Source of the DNA: Desulfonema limicola
GTDB taxonomy: Bacteria > Desulfobacterota > Desulfobacteria > Desulfobacterales > Desulfosalsimonadaceae
Assembly: GCA_020722245.1 (NCBI GenBank)
Contig: DYLE01000132.1
Coordinates: 1 to 6,851, forward strand
Length of the DNA stretch: 6,851 nt
Direction: 5' to 3'
Made by a program: the position numbers and the translations under genes. Below the pieces are notes generated by a model. The model did not search any database, had not been told where the DNA came from, and saw only the letters and a list, made by a program, of their open reading frames with translations. Shown here piece after piece: positions 1 to 6,051 of this stretch (the first letter of the stretch is position 1; the number at the start of each line of letters is the position of its first letter).

Positions 1-163
1 GGAGTCCGGGATGCGCGTCCTTGATGGCGGAGAGGATCTCCACCCGCTTGATGGAATCGATGCCGAGGTCCGCCTCGATATCCATGTCCATGGATAAGAT
101 TTCCCTGGGATATCCGGTTTTATCCACGACCACGTCCAGCAGAAGCTTTTCAAAGTCGATTTT
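1..163 (-). other. First acyl carrier protein domain (partial) of the PfaA-like synthase
   Basis: Residues from about 1138 to 1191 form the first helices of an ACP. Phosphopantetheine attachment is predicted at Ser1174 in the motif DLGIDSIKRVEIL, which is the near-invariant signature of PUFA-synthase ACPs. The domain is cut by the window edge about 17 residues after the serine. PUFA synthases normally carry several such ACPs in tandem separated by Ala/Pro-rich linkers; whether this one does cannot be seen. Confidence 0.85.
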
Positions 164-3100
164 GCGAGGGGAAACGGCCGGTTTTGCCGCTGCCGTCTGC
201 GGCTTTTTCAGCGTCGAGGTAAGGGGGGCGGCGGTAAAGGCCGCTTTCGAAGCCTCAAAAGCGGAAACGGGTATTTTAGGATAATCTGGCATTTCCTGCA
301 ATTTTGGCGGCGAAGGGAAGCCCCCGGTTGTTGCTCTTTCAGTCTCAGTTATCCTGATGAGATCAACAGGATGGCCGCCCAGGAGAGCGCTGAGGGTGTG
401 GTTGCCGGCTTCAACGGCCTTTAGGAATTGCATATGGCTTTCGAAAACAGCCTTCTGATAAGCCGCATGGGCCTGGGCCATCTGCTGTTGAATGTTTTGA
501 TACGCGGCGATCCATGCCTCCGAAGGTCTTTCACATGAGACCTGGGGTGGCAAATCCTGTCTCGAAGCGGTTTGCCCGGGATCTGGCTCTCGGTTCGATG
601 TCATCTCTGCAGATTGGGTCTTCGGCGGATTCGGCTTGGGATAGGCGGACATTCCTCCGGGCGGCGGGTAGGGCTTTCCGTAGTTGCTGCCGCTTAGCAT
701 CACCGCGTATTTGGGTTTTTTTCTTTTGCGGGGATCGCTGATGGGCGCATAGTCTTTCCACAGGTAATCAAAGCAGGGGGAGACGCCCGCAATAAAAAGC
801 CTTCCAAGGGTCTTCCACAGGCTGGTTATGCCGTGTTCCCCTTTGGTATCCATGTTGACGGCGGTATGGGGCCTGTCCGCTAAGATTTTTTGGACAAAAC
901 CGGTGAGCACGTTTCCCGGGCCGGCTTCGATAAAGGTCCTTACTCCGGCGGCGTACATGGATTCAATCTCCTGGACAAACAAAACCGGGTGGTTGATCTG
1001 TTGAGCAAGGGTCTCGCGTATTTTTTGGGGGTTGTCGGAATGGGGCTTGCCGCTGATGTTGGCGTAGACCGGGAGCATGGGTTTTTTAAAATCAAATTTT
1101 TTCAGATACGCCATAAAAGGAGAACAGGCTTTGTTCATCATGGCCGAATGGAAGGCCGCGGAGACCGGCAGGCGCTTAAACCCTATTCTTTCTTTTTTTA
1201 GGGTTTTTTCCACCCGCTCCATGTCGGGCAGGGGCCCGGATAGCACCACCTGCGCCGGGCTGTTGTAATTGGCGATGATGATTTTGGTCTTCAGGCCGTC
1301 AAGTATCCCCTGGACCTTTTCACCGCTTTCAAACACCGCGGTCATGGCGCCGGTCTCATCTGATGCCTGGCTCATCAATTCCCCCCGCTTAAAGCAGACG
1401 TCGAGCAGATCCTGAAAATCCAGCACGCCCGCGTCCAGCAGGGCTGAGATTTCCCCGAGGCTGTGCCCGCCCACACAGGCGGGTTGAATCTTGAGGCCTT
1501 TTAACAGACGGGACATGGCGATGCTGGCGGTTAACGCGGCGGGCTGAGACCACTGGGTCAGCGAGAGCTTTTGCGCCTGAGCCTTTTTATCCTCCTCTGA
1601 AAACGCCGGGATCGGAAAGACGACCCGGTAAAGGGGCTCTTTGGCGTTCCGCCTCCGGTCAAAGCTTGCGGAGAGGTCCCAGACATCCATGACCTCGTCA
1701 AACTCCATGGCCAGGTCAGCCCCCATGCCGGGATACACGCTGGCCCCCTGTCCCGGAAACAGGAAGGCGATAGGCCCGGGATCGGCTTTTTTCAGGGCGC
1801 AGAAGATTCCGTTGGGCATGGCAAACCCCTTGTTCGGGTTTTCGGATAACGCCCTGGCCGCAGTATGGAGCTTGTCGCTCAAGTCCTTTTCGTCCGTCGC
1901 CACCAGGGCCAGCCTTGCCGGCGCGAGGACGTCGGCGGCTTCCTGGGAGGTCCTTGCCAGGTAGGTCAGGACCCCTTCGGTATCCAGGGAGGCGGCGGTT
2001 TCCGTGCATCGGGTTTTCAACGCCTCGGCGTCGTTTGCGCAGAGTATGACGAGCTCGCTGGGCGCGTTGCGCATCCGCCAGGCGGTTTTCCCCTTTCCCG
2101 TATACTCTTCCACCGTCACGTGAAAATTGGTTCCGCCGAAACCAAAGGAGCTGATCGAAGCCCTTCGGGGATGCGCGTCATCCCTCACCCACGGCCGGGT
2201 TTCGGTGTTGAGATAAAACGGGGTTTTCTCGATTTCAAGCCGGGGATCCGGCCGCTCCACCTTGATGGTGGGAGGAAGCACCTTATGGCGTAGAGCCATA
2301 ACCGCCTTCATCAGCCCGGCCGCCGCCGCGGCGCTTTTGGTGTGGCCGATCTGGGATTTGACCGATCCGAGGGCGCACCACGGGTTTTGTTTTTTGTTTG
2401 AGCTTTCTTCAAAAACCGCGCAGAGCGCCTTGACCTCAACGATATCGCCCGCCGGCGTGCCGGTGCCATGGGCCTCCACAAGTTCCACGGTTTCAGGGCC
2501 GTAGGATGCCGCCTCATAGCACCGTTTAAGCGCTCGAACCTGGCCTTTGACAAGTGGAGCAAAAATGCTTGCTCCTTTGCCGTCCGAGGAGGCGCCGATG
2601 CCTTGAATCACGGCATAAATGCGGTCCCCGTCGCGCTCCGCATCCGCCAGCCGTTTGAGCGCCACCATGCCGATCCCTTCCCCCAGGGTCATGCCGTCGG
2701 CCTTGTCGGAAAAGGGGCGGCAGTCGTGGGTGGGGGAAAGGGCCGGTGTCTTTGAAAAGCTGACAAAAAGAAAGGGCCCATTGTTCGTGTCGACCCCTCC
2801 GGTGATCACCACATCCGAGCTGCCGCGATAAAGCTCGTAAAGCGCCTGGGAAAGGGCGGAGAAGGAACTGGCGCAGGCCGCATCGCTGGTGCAGTTGATG
2901 CCGCCCAGATCGAAAAACTGGGCGACACGGCCGGCCACGATGTTCCCGAGAAGGCCCGGGAAGGTGTTTTCCTTCCATGGCGTATGGTCTGAGAGGATTT
3001 TATTCGAAATTTTTTCGATCTCATTTTCCGGAAGGCCCGCCTCCCGCATGGCCTTGATCCAGATGGGCCTTGTCAGCCGGCCGGCCATCTCCGCCAGCAA

Positions 3101-3574
3101 CTCCAGACCGGCGGCCACCCCCAGCACCACACCGATTCGGCTTCGATCCATGTTTTTAAGCTGTCCGGCAAAAGCCTCCTCGATGACCTGCCGGGCCACC
3201 ACCAGACTCAGAAGCTGGGAGGTGTCTATGGAATCCAGGTTCGCCGGCGGAATATTAAAGGCGATGGGGTCAAACTCGACCGGGTCGAGAAACCCCCCCT
3301 GCTTGCAGTAGGTCCTGTCCGGTGCTTTCGGATCCGGGTCATAGTATTGCTCAATCAGAAAGTGGGACTCGGGAACCGCTGTGATCATGTTCCGCTTGGC
3401 CGTGATGGTGCGCCAGTAGGCCTCCTTGTTCGGGGAGCCGGGAAACAGGCATCCCATGCCGATGATGGCCACCGGGCAGGCTTTTCCCATTTTCTCCGGG
3501 ATAGCCGTTTGATCCTTGGTTTTTTTCTTCAGGCTTTCGGACCTGGTTTTCGGGTTGGTCTGTTTAGGACGCAT
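1..3574 (-). CDS. pfaA: PfaA-like PUFA/secondary-lipid synthase, KS-AT-ACP (C-terminus beyond window)
   Basis: Large iterative type I synthase that condenses malonyl units into a long acyl chain, probably cytoplasmic. It is partial: 1191 codons stay open in one frame to the left edge. Seen in order: a Lys-rich N-terminus (1-32); a ketosynthase (about 33-490) with active Cys234 in DAACASS, His369 in EAHGTGT, His411 in KSQIGHTKS and a late GFGGTN; an acyltransferase (about 600-900) with FPGQG near 607-611, nucleophile Ser705 in GHSLGE and His809 in AAFHS; a linker (about 940-1135); and the start of an ACP with phosphopantetheine Ser1174 in LGIDSIKR. The GHSxG and AFHS motifs suit malonyl-CoA. 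The linker and the ACP motif are typical of PfaA rather than ordinary modular PKSs. The ATG at 3574 is chosen because AAGGA lies 9 nt upstream and pfaD ends 12 bp before it. The number of ACPs, any KR or DH, and the product cannot be seen. An hglE-type glycolipid or other secondary-lipid synthase is the main alternative. Confidence 0.9.
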   Translation of the reverse strand, partial: MRPKQTNPKTRSESLKKKTKDQTAIPEKMGKACPVAIIGMGCLFPGSPNKEAYWRTITAKRNMITAVPESHFLIEQYYDPDPKAPDRTYCKQGGFLDPVEFDPIAFNIPPANLDSIDTSQLLSLVVARQVIEEAFAGQLKNMDRSRIGVVLGVAAGLELLAEMAGRLTRPIWIKAMREAGLPENEIEKISNKILSDHTPWKENTFPGLLGNIVAGRVAQFFDLGGINCTSDAACASSFSALSQALYELYRGSSDVVITGGVDTNNGPFLFVSFSKTPALSPTHDCRPFSDKADGMTLGEGIGMVALKRLADAERDGDRIYAVIQGIGASSDGKGASIFAPLVKGQVRALKRCYEAASYGPETVELVEAHGTGTPAGDIVEVKALCAVFEESSNKKQNPWCALGSVKSQIGHTKSAAAAAGLMKAVMALRHKVLPPTIKVERPDPRLEIEKTPFYLNTETRPWVRDDAHPRRASISSFGFGGTNFHVTVEEYTGKGKTAWRMRNAPSELVILCANDAEALKTRCTETAASLDTEGVLTYLARTSQEAADVLAPARLALVATDEKDLSDKLHTAARALSENPNKGFAMPNGIFCALKKADPGPIAFLFPGQGASVYPGMGADLAMEFDEVMDVWDLSASFDRRRNAKEPLYRVVFPIPAFSEEDKKAQAQKLSLTQWSQPAALTASIAMSRLLKGLKIQPACVGGHSLGEISALLDAGVLDFQDLLDVCFKRGELMSQASDETGAMTAVFESGEKVQGILDGLKTKIIIANYNSPAQVVLSGPLPDMERVEKTLKKERIGFKRLPVSAAFHSAMMNKACSPFMAYLKKFDFKKPMLPVYANISGKPHSDNPQKIRETLAQQINHPVLFVQEIESMYAAGVRTFIEAGPGNVLTGFVQKILADRPHTAVNMDTKGEHGITSLWKTLGRLFIAGVSPCFDYLWKDYAPISDPRKRKKPKYAVMLSGSNYGKPYPPPGGMSAYPKPNPPKTQSAEMTSNREPDPGQTASRQDLPPQVSCERPSEAWIAAYQNIQQQMAQAHAAYQKAVFESHMQFLKAVEAGNHTLSALLGGHPVDLIRITETERATTGGFPSPPKLQEMPDYPKIPVSAFEASKAAFTAAPLTSTLKKPQTAAAKPAVSPRKIDFEKLLLDVVVDKTGYPREILSMDMDIEADLGIDSIKRVEILSAIKDAHPGL
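880..1777 (-). other. Acyltransferase (AT) domain of the PfaA-like synthase
   Basis: This domain loads the extender unit onto the ACPs. The oxyanion-side FPGQG motif has Gln609, the nucleophile is Ser705 in GHSLGE, and the catalytic His809 lies in AAFHS. The segment between them, with FPIPAF followed by a Gln/Ala-rich stretch and a Thr-Gln-Trp-Ser-Gln-Pro run, resembles PfaA acyltransferases. The phenylalanine in AFHS is the residue usually associated with malonyl rather than methylmalonyl selectivity; that is family knowledge applied here, not proof of substrate. Boundaries are approximate. Confidence 0.8.
1878..3478 (-). other. Ketosynthase (KS) domain of the PfaA-like synthase plus start of the KS-AT linker
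   Basis: This sub-region covers the decarboxylative Claisen condensation domain. It opens with the PVAIIGMGC motif (residues from 34), typical of type I ketosynthases. It carries the catalytic triad Cys234-His369-His411. The spacings of 135 and 42 residues fit functional KS domains, so the domain looks active rather than a chain-length-factor-like decoy. The GFGGTN motif near residue 479 marks the end of the thiolase fold; what follows is the KS-AT linker. Boundaries are approximate. Confidence 0.85.
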
Positions 3575-3583
3575 GGCATTTTT

Positions 3584-3588
3584 TCCTT
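3584..3588 (-). promoter_or_regulatory. Ribosome binding site of the PfaA-like gene, overlapping the pfaD stop codon
   Basis: On the minus strand the pfaD stop codon TAA is followed directly by GGA, giving TAAGGA. The AAGGA core therefore shares two bases with the stop codon and sits 9 nt before the ATG at 3574. This supports that start and suggests translational coupling of the two genes. Confidence 0.7.
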
Positions 3589-5227
3589 ATGGCGTTGATC
3601 CATAGACCAGGGGCCGGGGCCTGAAATTAAACGCCTCGGCCGGCACAGGAATTCCATAACTTCTTGCCTGCTGGGCCCTGGTCACCACGGTTGCGCCTTC
3701 GAGAAGGTTTAAGGCGATATCGGCCCCCCGCCGGTTTTCGAGTTTTTCCAGATATGAGCCTCGAACCCAGGCGTTAAAAGCGCCCATGGCCGGTCCGCAG
3801 CAGATCTGGTAGTCTGTCCTGTGGGAGGTCACCCCTCGAATGGCCCAGTCTGCGGAGTTTCCCAGATACCATCGAAAAACAAGGGCCATGAGGTGTTTGG
3901 GGTCTTTTTCAGCCCTTTGGATTTCCTTCGGGTTGTGGGAGGCGAAAAATTTTCGGGTTTCATCCCAGATTTTTTCAAGAGGCGCCTGAAACACCTTTTC
4001 CTCCAGCCGGGTCCTGATTTTTTTAGGGATCGTTTCGATCCCGTTGTTTTCGGTGTAGATGGCGTAGAGGTCGGCCGCGCGGTTGGGGAACAGGGTGCCG
4101 CGTTTTAAAACCTGCAGCTTGACGCCCTGCTCAAACATGTCCGCAGCCGGCGCCATGGCCACATCGGTCACCTCCGCCTTGGACAGCATTTCCTTGCCGT
4201 CTGCGGACAGGCCCGACTCCACAGCGGCCTGGTTGATGGATCCCGTCAGGACAAAGGCGGCCCCCAGGGCGAACGCCGCGGCCACGGCGGAAGGCGTCCC
4301 AAGCCCTCCGGCGGCCCCGAGCCGGATCGGCCGGGTATATCGGTATCGGGCCATCATCTGGTCTCTTAGCATGAGCAGGGTCGGGAAAAGAGCGGGGAGC
4401 GGCCGGTTGTCCGTATGTCCGCCGGAATCCGCTTCCACGGTGATGTCCTCGGCAATCGGCAACCGGGCCGCAAGCCGGGCCTCCTCGGGGGTCAGCTTTT
4501 CGCCGGAAACCAGATAATCAAGGATTTCCGCAGGAGCCGGCGCCATAAAGGGTTCTGCGGTTTCCGTTCGGGAGATTTTGGCAAACACATGGTTTTGTCT
4601 GTGTATCCTGCCGCTGGCATCGGTCTTTAAACCGGTCGCCGCATACCGGACGATGTTCGGCGTAAGCCTCATGAAGGCTGAGGCGGATACCCTTCTGACG
4701 TGATGCTTGAGGTAGAGCTCCACGATGGCTTGTTCGAGCTCGGGGTCCGTTGGGGTGTAGATCAGGTTGCTGCCCCAGGAAAGGCCGTTGTTATCAAGGC
4801 TGTTTTTTATTTGAATCAGCGCTTTTTCAACCTGATCGATGGGAAGCCCGGCTGCTCCGAAAAACCCGATCATGCCGGATTTGGCCATGGCCACAACCAT
4901 ATCGGTCGATGCGATGCCGCGATACATGGCTCCGGCCACATAGGGCAAGCGGACCGAATGGACCTCCTGAAAGGAGCGGTCGCCCAGCCATTCCGGGTAC
5001 AGGGCGGGCAGGGTGCCCAGATGCAAAAACCCGGTTGAGGCCGCATCACTTGTCGATGAGGTTTTTCCGGAAAACCCCAGCCCGACACGCCAGCTGGCGG
5101 CATCCTGGATGATGTGAGCCGGTTCTCTTACCCGATGGATGGCGCCAATGATTTCCTGGGGTGAGAAGGCCGGCGGAATTGAATCGGGAATCCAGGTTCC
5201 TATAGGTCGTAGTCCTTGTGAGCGCAT
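3587..5227 (-). CDS. pfaD: PfaD-type trans-acting enoyl reductase (NPD/FMN family)
   Basis: PfaD is the stand-alone flavin enoyl reductase that works in trans on chains held by the ACPs of a PUFA or related synthase. The 546-residue protein (from ATG 5227) matches the family along its length. The N-terminal part has GLRPIGTW, a HLGTLPALYPEWLGD stretch, and a Val-Ala-Gly-Ala-Met segment followed by GFFGAAGLP. The core has DSGGHTDNRP around 267-276 and the flavin-phosphate-type GAAGGLGT at 304-311. Beyond it come GSINQA, MAPAADMFEQGVKLQVLKRG, FRWYLG and CGPAMGAFNAWVRGSYLE, all characteristic of PfaD rather than generic nitronate monooxygenases. No frameshift or lost motif is seen. An in-frame TTG at 5293 would add 22 residues, but that extension is AT-rich, unlike the rest of the gene, and adds no recognisable domain sequence. 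No clear Shine-Dalgarno precedes ATG 5227, so the start is uncertain. It is the first gene of the operon, 12 bp before the synthase. Confidence 0.93.
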   Translation of the reverse strand: MRSQGLRPIGTWIPDSIPPAFSPQEIIGAIHRVREPAHIIQDAASWRVGLGFSGKTSSTSDAASTGFLHLGTLPALYPEWLGDRSFQEVHSVRLPYVAGAMYRGIASTDMVVAMAKSGMIGFFGAAGLPIDQVEKALIQIKNSLDNNGLSWGSNLIYTPTDPELEQAIVELYLKHHVRRVSASAFMRLTPNIVRYAATGLKTDASGRIHRQNHVFAKISRTETAEPFMAPAPAEILDYLVSGEKLTPEEARLAARLPIAEDITVEADSGGHTDNRPLPALFPTLLMLRDQMMARYRYTRPIRLGAAGGLGTPSAVAAAFALGAAFVLTGSINQAAVESGLSADGKEMLSKAEVTDVAMAPAADMFEQGVKLQVLKRGTLFPNRAADLYAIYTENNGIETIPKKIRTRLEEKVFQAPLEKIWDETRKFFASHNPKEIQRAEKDPKHLMALVFRWYLGNSADWAIRGVTSHRTDYQICCGPAMGAFNAWVRGSYLEKLENRRGADIALNLLEGATVVTRAQQARSYGIPVPAEAFNFRPRPLVYGSTP

Positions 5228-5348
5228 GTCTATCAGATTGTTTTTGTGGCTTCTGAAATTTGAATACTTATGGCATAGAGTTAAATCACCCAAAACCTAC
5301 CTGTATTTTATTAGAAGGGGCTTTTTTTTATATTTTTTTTGATCAAAC

Positions 5349-5376
5349 TTTATAACGTATTTTTCAAGGTTTTAAA
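5349..5376 (-). promoter_or_regulatory. Possible promoter for the pfaD operon
   Basis: On the minus strand a TTTAAA box (5371-5376, 4 of 6 matches to the -35 consensus) lies 16 bp before TATAAA (5349-5354). Transcription would start about 115 bp upstream of the ATG at 5227. The whole stretch is AT-rich, so chance matches are likely and this is a weak call. Confidence 0.3.
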
Positions 5377-5385
5377 AAGGTTTTT

Positions 5386-5397
5386 ACTTTTAAAAGT
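5386..5397. repeat. 12-bp perfect AT-rich palindrome
   Basis: ACTTTTAAAAGT equals its own reverse complement. It lies in the AT-rich intergenic region upstream of the candidate pfaD promoter and could be an operator half or simply reflect base composition. A similar palindrome occurs at 5490-5501. Confidence 0.35.
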
Positions 5398-5489
5398 TTG
5401 CCAGTTTAATACTAGGATGAATCAGGTATATCACCCGTTAAATTACGTAAAAAAATATAATAGAAGAACAATAAATGAAAAAAGTTTAT

Positions 5490-5501
5490 CTTTTTAAAAA
5501 G
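5490..5501. repeat. 12-bp perfect AT-rich palindrome
   Basis: CTTTTTAAAAAG equals its own reverse complement and shares its core pattern with the palindrome about 104 bp to the left. It sits at the edge where AT-rich sequence gives way to GC-rich sequence. Function is unknown. Confidence 0.3.
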
Positions 5502-5544
5502 GGATTGGGCCGCATCGGTTATCCCCGGGAAGCCAAAGACTGTC

Positions 5545-5573
5545 TTGACTTCTGTTGACCCCGGGCGTATAAA
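5545..5573 (+). promoter_or_regulatory. Sigma70-type promoter for the SCP2-like/dehydrogenase genes
   Basis: A TTGACT -35 box (5545-5550) is followed by a 17-bp spacer and a TATAAA -10 box (5568-5573). Each hexamer is one base off consensus and the spacing is ideal. Transcription would begin near 5580, giving a leader of about 80 nt before the ATG at 5663. A second TTGAC at 5555-5559 lies exactly 10 bp after the first. Confidence 0.65.
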
Positions 5574-5662
5574 AAATCTAAATTAATCAGAAAGTTGAGC
5601 CAAGAACGGGGATCAACATCGGTCGGCGATTCCAAAAACGCGGTTTTCGAAAGGAAGATGCG

Positions 5663-6019
5663 ATGAAATTTTCACTGCTTCTTTTTATTCTGGCATCCAG
5701 GTTTAAGAAGGCTGCACGGGAAAACAAGGGGTTTAAAAGGTTTTTGTTGGGGCATGAGTGTGCGGTGGTGATCAAGACCAGCGACGGGGCCAGGGGAAAG
5801 CGGTTCATTTTTAAAGACGGCGGGTTTTCAAGCGACGCCGTGCTGGATCGGTTTGATGCCGCCATGGTGTGGGCGGATGCCAAAACCGCCTTTTACGCCA
5901 TGAAAAAGGGGGAGGAGGGGATCATGCAGGCGCTTTCCAATCACCTGGTGGGGATCGAGGGGAAGATTCATTCCTTTACCTGGTTCGGTGCGGCCATTAA
6001 TTTTGTCATGTCATCCTGA
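5663..6019 (+). CDS. Small SCP2-like putative lipid-binding protein
   Basis: This 118-residue protein resembles single-domain SCP2 (sterol carrier protein 2 fold) proteins, which bind acyl chains or other lipids in a hydrophobic tunnel. The support is the order of features, not a catalytic motif. There is an amphipathic N-terminal helix with a short hydrophobic patch followed by basic residues. A beta-strand segment (VVIKTSDGARGKRFIFKDG) resembles the family's strand-turn-strand around a DG turn. Then come FDAAMVWADAKTAFYAMKKG, matching the usual V-x-W-x-D-x-x-T-A-F region, and a C-terminal G-x-I-x-x-F-x-W-F segment. The patch of about 10 residues is short for a signal peptide or membrane anchor, so the protein is probably cytoplasmic or membrane-associated. 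AAGGAAG (5651-5657), 5 nt before the ATG, supports the start, and a strong promoter lies upstream. It likely shares a transcript with the dehydrogenase 32 bp downstream. The bound ligand cannot be read from the sequence. Confidence 0.65.
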   Translation: MKFSLLLFILASRFKKAARENKGFKRFLLGHECAVVIKTSDGARGKRFIFKDGGFSSDAVLDRFDAAMVWADAKTAFYAMKKGEEGIMQALSNHLVGIEGKIHSFTWFGAAINFVMSS

Positions 6020-6040
6020 ACTATTCTAAATGCTCTGAGC

Positions 6041-6047
6041 AAGGAGG
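6041..6047 (+). promoter_or_regulatory. Strong Shine-Dalgarno for the dehydrogenase
   Basis: AAGGAGG closely matches the anti-Shine-Dalgarno complement and ends 4 nt before the ATG at 6052. It is the strongest ribosome binding site in the window. It lies in the 32-bp gap after the SCP2-like gene, where no terminator hairpin is visible. Confidence 0.75.
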
Positions 6048-6051
6048 GGAG

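Larger units (their letters stand above)
5228..5662. other. Divergent intergenic region with no supported gene
   Basis: About 435 bp separates the PUFA-synthase operon from the SCP2/dehydrogenase genes. The part from about 5294 to 5500 is strikingly AT-rich, with T-runs near 5332-5340 and two 12-bp perfect palindromes at 5386-5397 and 5490-5501. From about 5501 the composition returns to GC-rich, with two CCCGGG sites. No convincing protein gene, RNA gene or intrinsic terminator was found. The layout suits a two-way promoter region. Confidence 0.7.

Noticed and set aside
890..2293. Plus-strand open frames across the synthase region
   Set aside because: They lie opposite a continuous minus-strand frame carrying intact KS and AT motifs, and their translations show no recognisable domain. 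They are shadows of GC-rich coding sequence.
2526..3024. Minus-strand open frames out of phase with the synthase
   Set aside because: The in-phase frame across the same bases carries the KS active-site cysteine; the other frames give Arg/Pro-rich sequence typical of off-frame reading.
3821..5112. Plus-strand open frames opposite pfaD
   Set aside because: pfaD is full length and matches its family throughout on the other strand; these frames show no domain features.
5329..5343. T-runs that could suggest an intrinsic terminator
   Set aside because: No GC-rich hairpin precedes them on the plus strand, no gene ends upstream of them, and on the minus strand they read as A-runs.
5417..5497. A 26-codon plus-strand open frame in the AT-rich intergenic region
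   Set aside because: It has no properly spaced Shine-Dalgarno, no recognisable sequence and sits in low-complexity AT-rich DNA where short frames arise by chance.
5630..5650. Small inverted repeat (AAAAC/GTTTT around GCG) in the leader of the SCP2-like gene
   Set aside because: A 5-bp AT-rich stem with a 3-nt loop is too weak to support a riboswitch or other structured regulator.
5587..5883. Minus-strand open frame opposite the SCP2-like gene
   Set aside because: The plus-strand frame has a good Shine-Dalgarno, a promoter and family-like sequence; the opposite frame has none of these.
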